DNA of 64,000 bases from an uncultured Gammaproteobacteria bacterium (GCA_913050035.1 CAJXAC010000001.1:1-64000); one strand, 5' to 3'. Positions 19,894 to 30,287 are shown, numbered from the stretch's first letter. The notes: generated by a model from the letters alone, not told the origin. Made by a program: numbers and translations.

Positions 19894-20226
19894 TTAATTC
19901 GTCGGCAGTAAGTGTGCTGCCAATGGTTTGCGCCGTCTTGGCGCGCTAGCCGGATAGTTGTCGGCCAGATAAGTAAGAATTTGATCTTCCGTTTGCGGAT
20001 CCAGTTGCCAAAGATTTTGCCGCTCCTGCATCCAACGTATCGTTTCAAGCCAGATTTGTCGGTCTCCGCGATTGCTGGTGACCAATTGCAAGGAATGGCA
20101 GCCACCGCAATGCGCGGCCACTAGTTGCCAAGCGCCCTTTTTGATTAAGCCAGTCTGCTCATCCACAGCTGCGACGGCTGCCGGCATGGCGCAAAACATT
20201 AATAAAGCAGTAATAGACCGCCGCAC
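19894..20226 (-). CDS. c-type cytochrome, sulfite dehydrogenase subunit B-like
   Basis: Signal peptide; AAHCGGCHSLQLVTSNRGDRQIWLETIRWMQ; immediately downstream of the SorA-like gene. Confidence 0.8.
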   Translation of the reverse strand: MRRSITALLMFCAMPAAVAAVDEQTGLIKKGAWQLVAAHCGGCHSLQLVTSNRGDRQIWLETIRWMQERQNLWQLDPQTEDQILTYLADNYPASAPRRRKPLAAHLLPTN

Positions 20227-20228
20227 GT

Positions 20229-21506
20229 TCAGACCACTGCCACTGCAATGCGGTGGCTGGCATTGTTTAGGTAGCCTTTAGGGTTCCAGCCTGGCACCAC
20301 TATTGGCTGGCTGTGGCCCTGATCGTCGGTAGCCCGTGCCCAAATTTCGAAGTAGCCTGATTGTGGAAAGCTTACTTTGGTTGACCACTGTTGCCAGGCC
20401 AAGCGATTAGCTGGTGGCTGCAAGTTGCAGGGCTGCCAAGTGGCCCCAAAGTCGATGGAAATTGCCATAGCGCTGACCTCGCGATCACCGGCCCAAGCAT
20501 GTCCGCGTAAATTCAATGGTTCTGTAACTTTGTGTTGAATGCCTGACTTGGGGAAGGTGATTAACGACTTCACTGGCATAGACTGAATAATACACATTTG
20601 CGCGTCGGGTACCTCGGTGCCTGGTGCTACAGGTGCGCAGGGCACCCGATAAGCGCTGCCGGTCATTTTGGCGCCGTCGTGGATGCGGTCACGAATGAGA
20701 ATTTCGTTCAGCCATTTGCCAGATGCGGAGGCCGGCCAGCCGCCGCAGACGAGACGTAATGGATAGCCGTGCAGCGGCGGGATATCTACACTATTTAGCG
20801 CCCAGGCGATCAGAGTTTCGTCCTCCAGTGCCTTATGCATAGGTACCCCGCGGGAGATCGGTCGTAGCTTTGGGTCGCCGCTGAGATGGCTGTCGGCACT
20901 GTTGTACCCAATATAGACGGCGTCGTCTTTGATGCCGCAGTATTGCAGCACATCGCGCAGGCGCACGCCGGTCCACTGCGCGCAGCTTACTGCCCCAGTG
21001 CTCCATTGATTGCCCCGTGCGGGCGGAAAGAATTCACTGCGGCCATTGCCGCCGCATTCCAACTGTAATTGGTAGGTATGGTGTTGGAACTTTTTCTGCA
21101 AGTCACCCAGCGAGAATACTCCGGGTCGTGCGCAGGATTCGCCTCCGATGCGCAACGTCCAGTTAGCGACCTGTTCGGCTGTCAGTTGTGGTGGTATGCC
21201 ATTGTTGCGGACAAACATTTTTGCCGCGGGGGTTATGGCATCGTCTAGCAGGTGTGCTGGAGTTTCCGCGTTGATGGGGCGGTTGTTGAGCACTACTAGC
21301 CCAGGTTTGTGGGGAATTACTGACCCCGCGGCTGGGTTGGCAAGTGCCACCGGTGCCATGCCGGCAGGCAGCAAGGATAGATAAGGAATGCGCATGCCCA
21401 GTAGTGCGCTAAATGAGCTGACACTGGTGGCTCGTAAGAATTTTCGCCGGTCAATACGGCTTTGTTCAGTCGATTTCATAGACCCTCTCCGCCGTCTATG
21501 GCTCAT
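20229..21506 (-). CDS. Sulfite oxidase-family molybdopterin oxidoreductase (SorA-like)
   Basis: Tat-like RRKFLRATSVSS; MFVRNNGIPPQ, YQLQLECGGNGRSEF (Mo-ligand Cys), NEILIRDRI, GDREVSAMAISIDFGATW. Confidence 0.9.
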   Translation of the reverse strand: MSHRRRRGSMKSTEQSRIDRRKFLRATSVSSFSALLGMRIPYLSLLPAGMAPVALANPAAGSVIPHKPGLVVLNNRPINAETPAHLLDDAITPAAKMFVRNNGIPPQLTAEQVANWTLRIGGESCARPGVFSLGDLQKKFQHHTYQLQLECGGNGRSEFFPPARGNQWSTGAVSCAQWTGVRLRDVLQYCGIKDDAVYIGYNSADSHLSGDPKLRPISRGVPMHKALEDETLIAWALNSVDIPPLHGYPLRLVCGGWPASASGKWLNEILIRDRIHDGAKMTGSAYRVPCAPVAPGTEVPDAQMCIIQSMPVKSLITFPKSGIQHKVTEPLNLRGHAWAGDREVSAMAISIDFGATWQPCNLQPPANRLAWQQWSTKVSFPQSGYFEIWARATDDQGHSQPIVVPGWNPKGYLNNASHRIAVAVV

Positions 21507-21613
21507 TCTAGATCGCTCCGGTAGGTCTGGCGAACGCCGTCACTTGGTCTATGGTATAACTTATGACAGCCCTTGGCAGGGGGCCATTTTTTTATTTTGG
21601 GAGAGAGCAAAGG

Positions 21614-22813
21614 ATGACGGATTTGCAGCAGTTTCGTGCGGACACTAGAGCTTGGCTGGACGAAAATTGTCCGCCATCCATGCGCACGCGCATGGTTGCG
21701 GGCGAGGATGTTGGCGGTGGCAGCAAGCGCCGCAGTTCTAATCCAGAAGCCTATTTATGGTTGGAACGTATGGCTGCTAGGGGTTGGACGGTGCCGACCT
21801 GGCCCCAGGAATACGGTGGCGCTGGCCTAAGCAAAGAAGAGTTTGTGGTGTTACTGGACGAGTTGCAGCGTATTCAGGCACGACCGCCGCTGGGTGGGAT
21901 GGGCGTGTCCATGATTGGGCCGACCTTGCTGGAATATGGCACTGAGGAACAGAAGCTCGAGCACTTGCCGGCTATTGCCCGAGGTGAGGTGGCATGGTGC
22001 CAAGGCTACAGTGAGCCAGGTGCCGGTTCTGATCTCGCGGGATTGCAGAGTTATGCTGAAGATCAGGGCGACCACTTTGTTTTAAATGGCGCGAAGATTT
22101 GGACCTCTGGTGCGAATTATGCCGATTGGATGTTTTGTTTGGTCCGTACCGACCGTGATGCGCCGAAACACGAGGGCATCAGTTTTGTGGTGTTTTCAAT
22201 GGACAGCGCGGGTGTGAGCACCCGGCCAATTGAAATGATTAACGGTGGCTCGCCGTTTTGTCAGACGTTTTTCGACAATGTGCGCATTCCGAAAACGAAT
22301 CTGATTGGCAAACTGAATAAGGGTTGGACTGTTGGCAAGCGTTTGTTACAGCACGAACGCTCTGGACTCGCGGCTTTAGCCAGTGCAGATACAGCAGGTC
22401 CCATGCAGCGCATTAAACCCGCGTTGCCAATGGCGCAAATGCTCCAACAGTATAGCCAAGAGGCAGGGCAGGGTGATGCTAGGCTGCGCCGTGACTTGAT
22501 CGATATCGAAATGTTGCGACGTAGCTTTGTGTTGACACAGCAGCGTGCGGTAGCTGAAGCCGAGGCAGATACGCCCGGGGCAGCCACTTCGATTTTTAAA
22601 TATGTCGAAGCGAATTATGTAAAAGCTCAGCTCGAAGCGCAGCTACGGGTGCGCGGCACCCAGGGGGTGGGTTGGCAGGGTGAGGCCTTTACTGACGAGG
22701 AAATTTCAATGTGCCGTTTGTGGTTGGAAGCGAAGTCAATTTCAATCGCCGGTGGGTCCAACGAAGTACAACTAAATATTATTGCGAAGCGGGTTCTAGG
22801 ATTACCTGACTAG
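21614..22813 (+). CDS. Acyl-CoA dehydrogenase family protein
   Basis: WCQGYSEPGAGSDLAGLQ, GAKIWTSGANYADWMFCLVRTD, ISIAGGSNEVQLNIIAKRVLGLP. Likely start at MTDLQQF. Confidence 0.95.
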   Translation: MTDLQQFRADTRAWLDENCPPSMRTRMVAGEDVGGGSKRRSSNPEAYLWLERMAARGWTVPTWPQEYGGAGLSKEEFVVLLDELQRIQARPPLGGMGVSMIGPTLLEYGTEEQKLEHLPAIARGEVAWCQGYSEPGAGSDLAGLQSYAEDQGDHFVLNGAKIWTSGANYADWMFCLVRTDRDAPKHEGISFVVFSMDSAGVSTRPIEMINGGSPFCQTFFDNVRIPKTNLIGKLNKGWTVGKRLLQHERSGLAALASADTAGPMQRIKPALPMAQMLQQYSQEAGQGDARLRRDLIDIEMLRRSFVLTQQRAVAEAEADTPGAATSIFKYVEANYVKAQLEAQLRVRGTQGVGWQGEAFTDEEISMCRLWLEAKSISIAGGSNEVQLNIIAKRVLGLPD

Positions 22814-22849
22814 CTGAGCACAGCGTTTCATAGTTGCAGGAGTAAGGGG

Positions 22850-23701
22850 ATGACAGAAGTAATTACAGGGCCGATTTGGGCCGCACGAAATTGGTCGGCG
22901 GATGAAGGCGAGGGCAGCATTCACGACGATGCTACGGCTGCAAAGCTGGGGTTTCGTGGTGGCACCGTAGCTGGGGATATTCATATGAATCAATTCCCCC
23001 CGGTGTTGGTGAAAATCTTTGGCAACGAATGGTTTGAGCGCGGTAATTTATCCCTCAACTTCAAAAACGCCACCGTCGATTTAGAAAAAGTCCAAGTGTT
23101 CGTAGAACAACCTGCATCTGGTGCTGCATCGACGAAAGTGTGGATGGAGCGCGAAGACGGTATGTTAGTTGCTACGGGCACCGCCTCCCTTGGAGAGCAT
23201 GTCAGTACGGAATTGCGCAACAAAGACTATCGGCCCTGTGACCCATCGGAACTGCGCATATTGCATCGTTTGCATGCGGGGTTATCGCTGGGTGAATACG
23301 ATGTGCATACCGCTCCGACAAGACAGTTTGAGCGCTTTGATGCAAACCTCATCAGTGATCCATTGGACTGGTATCGTCACGAATCGCCTTGGGGTGAACC
23401 GGTCGCCGCGCCAGCGACCGTGCTGGAGTTTTTGTGGGCCTACCCCATGCAGGGTATGCGACCCTATCTAGGCGAAATGGTTGGCCTATTCGGTGCCATG
23501 GAGATTGCTTTCCATAACGGCCCGCTGCTTATGAACCGTGATTATCATCTTGTTAGTAAGGTGTTGTGTGTGGGTCAAAGTCCGCAAACAGAATATGTCT
23601 GGTATGAAACGGAAGCGTTTGACCCACAGGGTGCGAAGGTCGCGACCTTGTTGATGCAGTCGCGTTGTATGAAGGCCTCTTCGCCAGCCTACGCGGACTA
23701 G
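22850..23701 (+). CDS. Hot-dog-fold (MaoC-like) protein
   Basis: HDDATAAKLGFRGGTVAGDIHMNQFPPVL resembles MaoC/FAS1 dehydratase; adjacent to acyl-CoA dehydrogenase. Confidence 0.6.
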   Translation: MTEVITGPIWAARNWSADEGEGSIHDDATAAKLGFRGGTVAGDIHMNQFPPVLVKIFGNEWFERGNLSLNFKNATVDLEKVQVFVEQPASGAASTKVWMEREDGMLVATGTASLGEHVSTELRNKDYRPCDPSELRILHRLHAGLSLGEYDVHTAPTRQFERFDANLISDPLDWYRHESPWGEPVAAPATVLEFLWAYPMQGMRPYLGEMVGLFGAMEIAFHNGPLLMNRDYHLVSKVLCVGQSPQTEYVWYETEAFDPQGAKVATLLMQSRCMKASSPAYAD

Positions 23702-23733
23702 TCGTTGCATAAATTAATGCTCTCCATTAGGTT

Positions 23734-24405
23734 ATGGCGATTGGAGGGCTTATGACACGCATGCGATGGATCTGGTTAAGTAGTGGGCTGCTGTATGTAC
23801 TATTTTTCAGTTGGTATACGTCTTTTGGCGGGCCGCTGACTGAGGAGGAAATCGGCAAGTATCTCGAGCACTTTGATCAGCGCGGTGTGCAGCCAGAGCA
23901 GCGGATTATGCTTGAGCGCTTTATGCGCGCTGATACTGGTGACGACTTTGTTGTGCTCAATGCGATTGATTTGTACGAAACGCCACTGCAGATTGAGGGG
24001 GTTCAACCCGACGACAGTAGCAGTGATGTTCTCGATAAATATATGGAGTTTATGTACCCCGCCTTATTTGCGCGGGCGAGCCATCCAGTAATCTTTGGTG
24101 AGGCGGCGAATACTGCCATAGACTTAATGAATGCACCGGGAATGGAGCATTGGACCCAAGGGGCGATGATGCGCTACCGCAGCCGCCGGGATTTTTTCGA
24201 CATTACCTCCAACCCAGCCTTTTCCGGCTCCCACGATTTTAAGGTGGCGGCATTGCGCAAAACCATAGCATTTCCTATAGATCCATGGTTGCAGCTGGGT
24301 GACCCGCGTTTAGTGGTGGCGTTGTTGCTAGGGTTGCTAGCCATGGGCCTTAGTTGGCGCGAGGCGGCAACGCGCACTCGTGTTCCCAAGGATAATGCGA
24401 GCTGA
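23734..24405 (+). CDS. Hypothetical membrane protein
   Basis: N-terminal TM WIWLSSGLLYVLFFSWYTSF and C-terminal TM LVVALLLGLLAMGLS; no family recognised. Confidence 0.6.
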   Translation: MAIGGLMTRMRWIWLSSGLLYVLFFSWYTSFGGPLTEEEIGKYLEHFDQRGVQPEQRIMLERFMRADTGDDFVVLNAIDLYETPLQIEGVQPDDSSSDVLDKYMEFMYPALFARASHPVIFGEAANTAIDLMNAPGMEHWTQGAMMRYRSRRDFFDITSNPAFSGSHDFKVAALRKTIAFPIDPWLQLGDPRLVVALLLGLLAMGLSWREAATRTRVPKDNAS

Positions 24406-24427
24406 CGGATTCAGTGCTAGTGCTGCT

Positions 24428-25059
24428 CTAGGTTCGCAGATTCTGCATTAATGACACAAATTGCGCTGCGTCATGGGCAATGGCGTCTATCGATTTGCCT
24501 GCCTTATAGAGGGAGCCGCCGAGGCCAAATCCATTGACCCCAGCTTGCCAGTAAGTCTGAGCGTTAGCGGTAGTGATGCCGCCAACGGCTAGAACTGGCA
24601 ACTCAGTAGGCAGTACGGACTTCCAGCTTTTGATCACCGGGGGGTAAGCATTTCCGCGGGGAACGCTTTTACCCCGTGAGCACCTGCTTTGAGCGCGGTA
24701 AATACCTCGCTTGGGGTTGCGGCACCCGGCAGGCTCACTGCATCTCTAGCAACACTGGCGCGAACGACGTCTGGGTCGGTGTTCGGCGACACGATAATCT
24801 GGCCACCGGCGTCGCAGACCGCCTCCACCTCAGCTGGGTCCAAAACAGTTCCGGCACCTACCAACATCCGATCACCGAAGGTTGATGCGATGTGCTCGAT
24901 GCTGCGTATGGGATCCGGCGAGTTCAGTGGTACCTCGACAATACGAAAGCCCGCCTGATACAGCACGTCTACAACATCTGTAGCCTCAGCCAAGGTGATG
25001 CCGCGAAGTATTGCGATAAGTGGCATTTCTTCTAGATATGATTGCAGTAGTGGATGCAC
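24428..25059 (-). pseudogene. dgoA: 2-dehydro-3-deoxy-6-phosphogalactonate (KDPGal) aldolase, interrupted by a single-base frameshift
   Basis: ORF 24634..25059 (LIAILRGITLAEA...VSPNTDPDVV...GVKAFPAEML) and ORF 24428..24637 (VIKSWKSVLPTELPVLAVGGITTAN...GFGLGGSLYKAG) join if the C6 run at 24639-24644 had seven C. Confidence 0.85.
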
Positions 25060-25068
25060 GTCGGATTC

Positions 25069-25989
25069 CTAATCTGGTAGGCGTTGCATAATGGCCAATG
25101 CGCCAAGTATTGTCGCCGCCTCGCTATCGATACAGATGGCATCAAAGCCGCGATGGCGCAACGCCGACTGATATCTTTGCGCTAATGAGTGTGAACCAAT
25201 AATACCGATGCTACTGGCGGGTGCCGTGGCCATTTTTGAGAGTTCGTGGCCGATGATCAGGCCGGATAAATAGCTCTCGCCTGCTGCACCCGTATGCTCG
25301 CCGCTGAGATTGCGCGAGCGCACGCTAAATAGATGGTGTAAAAGCCCTCCTGGCCTTGTTGCATGGTCGATGCCAGCGAGAAATGCGGTGTCGCTCCAAT
25401 TCGCTTCAGGGTCGATGGAGTGAGCAAGAATAGATTGTTTGCTCAACAGCTCAAATAATTCGCCACTCATTGTGGTGGAGAATTGGCCCAATTCTTCTGG
25501 TATGAACGGCAGCCACTTATTATGTGTGCCAGGAAAACACAATAGCTCGGGTTCCATGCGGTGCTGTTTTAGCCACTGTTGGGCTCCAAAGTACTGGACT
25601 TCTTCGCCGCGCATCACATCAAAACTACCCGCTATACCGGTTCCGGAAACACCCGGAACAATCCAGGCCGGACAAGGTTTAAATTCAGTAACCAGTTGGC
25701 TGTGTTGGGCGAGCTGAGCTATGGATGTTGGGCCGGGCAGATGGGGTACATGTTGCCAGCCGCTGGGGCTACCTAACATGCCGCTCATCAACGTGGTCAA
25801 TGTGCCATGTTGTTGCAGCCAATGCTCGATATGTCCAATCAGCACGTCGGCAAAGGGGCGCTCGATATTGTTTAAGCCATCGGCACTGTCGATACGCTCA
25901 AGACATTGGCCATTTGGATCTACGAGGTAGGCGCGAAAATTGCTGGTACCCCAATCCACAACTATGGACAGATTTTTTGTTGAACTCAT
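25069..25989 (-). CDS. dgoK: 2-dehydro-3-deoxygalactonokinase
   Basis: VVDWGTSNFRAYLVD, LMSGMLGSPSGWQHVPHLPGP, LLCFPGTHNKWLPF, GLIIGHEL; 10 bp upstream of dgoA. Confidence 0.92.
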   Translation of the reverse strand: MSSTKNLSIVVDWGTSNFRAYLVDPNGQCLERIDSADGLNNIERPFADVLIGHIEHWLQQHGTLTTLMSGMLGSPSGWQHVPHLPGPTSIAQLAQHSQLVTEFKPCPAWIVPGVSGTGIAGSFDVMRGEEVQYFGAQQWLKQHRMEPELLCFPGTHNKWLPFIPEELGQFSTTMSGELFELLSKQSILAHSIDPEANWSDTAFLAGIDHATRPGGLLHHLFSVRSRNLSGEHTGAAGESYLSGLIIGHELSKMATAPASSIGIIGSHSLAQRYQSALRHRGFDAICIDSEAATILGALAIMQRLPD

Positions 25990-26088
25990 AAGTTGCTTTA
26001 GAGCGGTAAAAGACCAGTTTACGCGCGCTCTAAGCGAGCTGACTAGGGTATTGTTTGGCTTGCGCCTTTAGTTTGATTGGAGGAAGGC

Positions 26089-26889
26089 ATGGCAACGCTC
26101 GAACGAGGGCAGGATTTAGGCATTAACTATAAGGTTGATAAGGTCGATGGCGCCGCTGGGGCCACGTGGCTGTTATTTAATGGCGCAACTTTGCCTCTGG
26201 AGTTTTGGGATCCGGTGGTCCGGGTGCTGGCTGCACAAGATACTGTGGTGCGGTTCGATCAACGCAATGCTGGTGCTACTCGGGCACAGGGACCTTTCTC
26301 TTTGCTTGATACAGCTGCTGACGCTGCGGCTGTGCTAGAGCATTTGGGAATACAGTCAGCTTTTGTGGTCGGTCATGCTTGGGGTGGTCGTGTGGCTCAG
26401 GTATTTGCCCGGGATTATCCGCACTTATGTGATGGGCTGGTCGTTTGTGGTACTGGTGGTCATGTGCCGGCTACAGTGTCTGATGAGTCGTTGGTCGAGA
26501 TGCGGGAAGCTGGGCGTGCGGGAGATAAAGACACATGGTCGCGACTCATCGAACAAATTTATTGCGCTCCGGGCTTTGCGGCGCGTCAGCCTGATGAGTT
26601 TGCAGGTCTACTTAGCACTATGTGGCCGCCCAGCAGGCGCTCTGCACAATGGGATCCGCGCATCGCACCCAGCGCCAGTTATTGGGGGTCGGCGCTGCTG
26701 CCGACGTTGTTAATTTACGGTTTACAGGATCAGTTTGGAACGCCGGAAAACGCAGATGATTTGCAGAGTCGGTTGGCAGATGTTCGCAGGCTAGATATCG
26801 CCAACGCTGGGCACTTTGTTATCCGCGAGGCAACCCAACAGGTGGTTAAGGCGCTGCAAGATTTTGCACGAGACGTGACGCTAGGGTGA
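26089..26889 (+). CDS. Alpha/beta hydrolase
   Basis: FVVGHAWGGRVAQVFARDYP (nucleophile elbow G-x-x-x-G variant), NAGHFVIREA. Confidence 0.85.
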   Translation: MATLERGQDLGINYKVDKVDGAAGATWLLFNGATLPLEFWDPVVRVLAAQDTVVRFDQRNAGATRAQGPFSLLDTAADAAAVLEHLGIQSAFVVGHAWGGRVAQVFARDYPHLCDGLVVCGTGGHVPATVSDESLVEMREAGRAGDKDTWSRLIEQIYCAPGFAARQPDEFAGLLSTMWPPSRRSAQWDPRIAPSASYWGSALLPTLLIYGLQDQFGTPENADDLQSRLADVRRLDIANAGHFVIREATQQVVKALQDFARDVTLG

Positions 26890-26941
26890 TTGGGTTATTC
26901 ACCTCGCGAAAGCGATAGCGACCTCCAAGGCGTAATCGCGC

Positions 26942-27361
26942 TCAAATAGGATCAAGACGCAAAATATCCCGTGGCGGTGGAAAGCCCATCAAGAAGCGCA
27001 CGGGGAATCGTAAGGGGTGCTCGGCTGCCACTTGGTCAAATTCATCGCCAGTGATCGGTACGGCGATGTAGGCGGCCTCACTGTCGTCTACGCGTGCTGT
27101 AACCTCAGGATTACTGCGTGCTCGGTGGTACCAGCCACGGGTCCAATGGTGCGCAGATACATATATTTTGCCGTTGGTTTCGAAGCGCGCCAGCATTCGG
27201 CTGTCTGCTTCTCCATCGGCATCCGTGGTCGTTAGTAACAGCATTGGGATGCCCGATTCTTCAAAGGATGGTTGATATAGGCCTAGATAGCCGGTCTCGA
27301 AAACCACTACGAAGGCGATATAAATTCCGAGCGCTGCGCCGAGCCGTTTAAGTGTCCTCAT
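26942..27361 (-). CDS. Nitroreductase/deazaflavin-dependent (F420-binding split-barrel) family protein, membrane-anchored
   Basis: LLLTTTDADGEADSRMLARFETNGKIYVSAHHWTRGWYHRARSNPEVTARVDD; start at MRTLKRLG. Confidence 0.65.
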   Translation of the reverse strand: MRTLKRLGAALGIYIAFVVVFETGYLGLYQPSFEESGIPMLLLTTTDADGEADSRMLARFETNGKIYVSAHHWTRGWYHRARSNPEVTARVDDSEAAYIAVPITGDEFDQVAAEHPLRFPVRFLMGFPPPRDILRLDPI

Positions 27362-27514
27362 GGAACATTCTCTGTTGTAGCCACAGATCCAAAATCTAAT
27401 GAAATAGATTAATAGCGTAAAGCGGGGTTCAAAATTAATTTCAGTGCGTATGATGCAGCGCTGGCGTTTTACACGGTCGGCTAATCCGATAACTTTTGCG
27501 ATACAGCGAAACTC

Positions 27515-28723
27515 ATGACTGAGCAAACAAAAAAAATAACGAAATCCGCAGTAGTTCGCAGCGGTTGGGTAGTTGTGATCATCGTCGCGTTAGCGGCGGC
27601 GGTCGGACAGTCCTTTGGCCGGTTTAGTTTTGGCGTGTTGTTGCCTGCTATCCGCGATGATCTAGGCATCACTAATACGTTGGCCGGCATTCTGGGGGCC
27701 ACCAACGTCGGCGCCTATCTACTGGGTACATTGATCGTTGCTTGGGCCACCAGTCGCTACCGGCTGATTAATGTGCTGCGTACGGGTCTGGTGCTCGCAA
27801 CCCTGGGTTTGTTGATTGCCGGCGCGACCAAGGGCGCATGGGTCTTGGCCTTGGGATTATGTATTGCAGGTATAGGCGGTGCGTTTTTATGGATTCCGGC
27901 GCCAGTGATTGCAGCTGACGCCATGCCGGCTCATCGGCGCCCTGTGGCAGTGGCTCTGATGAGTTCGGGCATCGGCCTCGGTGTCGTATTTGTCAGTGTG
28001 CTCAGCGGTAATTTACGCGCCGCTCAGGGCGACGGTGCCTGGTCTAGCGTGTATCAGATTCAATTTGTTATCGGCATGGTGTTATTGCTGCTGACCCTAT
28101 TGTTGGTTCGCCATCAGCAAGCGGCTCCAAGCGGTGGCAGTGGTATTGGGGGTTTTGGGGCGCTGCAGCGGATGCCGGGCTGGTTACCGTTACTCGTGGC
28201 CTACTCGGTATTTGGCTTTATGTATCTGCTGGTAATGGGGTTTTTGACCACTAGGTTGGAAGACGACAACGGTTGGTCTACAGACGATGCTTCTCTGGCT
28301 TTTTCGTTAATGGGCTTTGCCATGATTTTTGGTGGACCCTTGCTTACGGCATTAGCTCAACGTCTGGGTGTACGGCTAACTTTGGCTCTGGCTTTTGGTC
28401 TGTGGCCGGTGCTGATTGCAGTAGTACTTACGGGTTACCCAGCTTTGACCTTAGCCGCCTGCTTTGCTTTGGGCTTACTGTTTGCGGCACTGCCGACATT
28501 AGTCACGCTCTTTGTTGTACAAAATACCACCGCCCAAGACTACGGGCCGAGCTTTGCCGCGGCGACTCTGAGCTTCGGCATTGCTCAGACTATTGCGCCG
28601 CCGATCGGCGGCTTTATTGCCGATCAAAGCGGTACATTTTTTTATGTATTTCTGCTCTCTGGCGCCGTCAGCCTTATAGGTATGGTGGCGTCGCTGCGTC
28701 TTCCGCAAACGTCAGCTCGGTAA
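27515..28723 (+). CDS. MFS transporter
   Basis: AAAVGQSFGRFSFGVLLPAIRDDLGITNTLAGILGATNVGAYLLGTLIVAW; YbfB/YjiJ-type MFS pattern. Confidence 0.9.
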   Translation: MTEQTKKITKSAVVRSGWVVVIIVALAAAVGQSFGRFSFGVLLPAIRDDLGITNTLAGILGATNVGAYLLGTLIVAWATSRYRLINVLRTGLVLATLGLLIAGATKGAWVLALGLCIAGIGGAFLWIPAPVIAADAMPAHRRPVAVALMSSGIGLGVVFVSVLSGNLRAAQGDGAWSSVYQIQFVIGMVLLLLTLLLVRHQQAAPSGGSGIGGFGALQRMPGWLPLLVAYSVFGFMYLLVMGFLTTRLEDDNGWSTDDASLAFSLMGFAMIFGGPLLTALAQRLGVRLTLALAFGLWPVLIAVVLTGYPALTLAACFALGLLFAALPTLVTLFVVQNTTAQDYGPSFAAATLSFGIAQTIAPPIGGFIADQSGTFFYVFLLSGAVSLIGMVASLRLPQTSAR

Positions 28724-28761
28724 CGCTGGATAATCAACTATTACCGCTGTGAAGCAGACGC

Positions 28762-29838
28762 CTATTCAGGCGCCGCAAATTCCTCGCGTAACACTGGTTT
28801 AACCCCCGCCACCTGTAGCAAGGATTCGACGCAATCTCTTATCGACTCGTCTAAAGGTCGAAACTCGATTCCAATAGCATTGCGAATACGATCGTTGCGT
28901 AACTCGCATTGCGCCCAGATCTCGCGCATCTCCTGTTCCCGTGCCTGAATGCGCTCGGGAAACGGGTCGGTCACCTCAGGTGTGGCGTGGCCTAGTTCCG
29001 GTAAAAGCCGGTCAATGGATGCGCAGACATCTTCGACATTTCGCGTGTCTGTAGACCAGGCAATAAACCGATCGCCGTTTTCAATGTCTACGTTTTCCAG
29101 TAACCGGATATGACATTCGGCGTCATCGCGTACGTCTACGGTCATCCACGGGCGATAGGCGCCGGTTTGGTAATATTGCCCTAACAACATCATTTCGATG
29201 TTGTGCTGCCAAGGTCCTTTCTCCTTTTGGTGGGCCGAAAGAATGGGCCCAACGTTGTCTGCGGGGCAAATACGAATGCAGTCCCAACTGCCACTAGCCG
29301 CCGCAGCTTCGGTGAACATTCGCTCCAGCGTGACTTTACCGATGGAGTAGCCTTGTCCCCTTTCAGGTGTTCGTTTTGGACTTGCTTCGTCTGGATATCG
29401 GTCCTCATAAAATACCGGGCGGCGTACTAGCTCTTTGAGGTCAGCCTCAGAGATGATCGCGGCAATGCTCGAGGTCACGATGACGCGATTAACCGAATTG
29501 GATCGATTAACACTGTCAATAACATGGGCGCAGACACCGCGCATATACTCGTCATCGTCGTAGTCGGAGACATGAGAAACATGGCAAACGCCTTGGCAAC
29601 CGGCGAATACTGCGTCGAAACAGCCAGCTTGATCCAGATCAGCGGAATGTAAGGTCAGACGCCCGGAGGCAAATCCTGGCATGGCTTTTAAGAAGTCTGT
29701 TTTGCTGGCGTCGTTGATGTCGCGAACGCACGCGCGCACACGATAGCCTTTGTCGAGTAATCCGCGCACGACCCAGCCGCCAATGAATCCTGCGCTGCCG
29801 GTAACGGCGACGGTACTGCCCTTTGGAATTGGTGGCAT
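28762..29838 (-). CDS. NAD-dependent epimerase/dehydratase (dihydroflavonol-4-reductase-like)
   Basis: VAVTGSAGFIGGWVVRGLLDKGYRVRACVRD, VTSSIAAI, YSIGKVTLER. Confidence 0.9.
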   Translation of the reverse strand: MPPIPKGSTVAVTGSAGFIGGWVVRGLLDKGYRVRACVRDINDASKTDFLKAMPGFASGRLTLHSADLDQAGCFDAVFAGCQGVCHVSHVSDYDDDEYMRGVCAHVIDSVNRSNSVNRVIVTSSIAAIISEADLKELVRRPVFYEDRYPDEASPKRTPERGQGYSIGKVTLERMFTEAAAASGSWDCIRICPADNVGPILSAHQKEKGPWQHNIEMMLLGQYYQTGAYRPWMTVDVRDDAECHIRLLENVDIENGDRFIAWSTDTRNVEDVCASIDRLLPELGHATPEVTDPFPERIQAREQEMREIWAQCELRNDRIRNAIGIEFRPLDESIRDCVESLLQVAGVKPVLREEFAAPE

Positions 29839-29920
29839 GATGATCTCCCCTATTAATGATGAGCCATTTAAGGCCAATTTAATTTGGTAATAAAGCGCGC
29901 ATAAACAGACTGAGCTGCGC

Positions 29921-30157
29921 TTATGTCATTGCTCCTTGGCGTCGCTTCCAAGCTAGGTAAACCATCTCAGGAATGCCCAGCAGATTGATCAGTAAAAAAA
30001 CGATGAACCAACCTTTCTCTTTTGATTGGGCTGCCAACCAGCAGGCTTTATAGGTCCAGTAAGCTTCCCATGCGATCAGTGCAAGCAACAGTAAAATCAT
30101 TTTGGTCGCATCCCCACTCAGTTCGCTGTGCCGGCAGAATCTCATGCTGCCGTTCAT
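29921..30157 (-). CDS. DUF5652-like small membrane protein
   Basis: LLLLALIAWEAYWTYKACWLAAQSKEKGWFIVFLLINLLGIPEMVYLAWKRR. Confidence 0.6.
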   Translation of the reverse strand: MNGSMRFCRHSELSGDATKMILLLLALIAWEAYWTYKACWLAAQSKEKGWFIVFLLINLLGIPEMVYLAWKRRQGAMT

Positions 30158-30287
30158 TTAGCTTAAGCGCGATTTTCCCGAACACCAAAGAAAAGCGTAA
30201 ACTTTTAGTATCTGTTATATCAAAGTGGTTTTGGGAGTGTGTCGTGTCCAATATCTTTAAAGGCTGTTTATTTGGCGTCGGCTGTCG

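Noticed and set aside
23405-23425. CGGTCGC-CGCGCCA-GCGACCG inverted repeat in the hot-dog protein gene
   Set aside because: Only 7-bp arms in GC-rich coding sequence; expected by chance in a 64 kb window.
24636-24638. UGA ending the first dgoA ORF as a selenocysteine codon
   Set aside because: Read-through in the same frame does not restore the aldolase; a one-base shift at the C6 run does.
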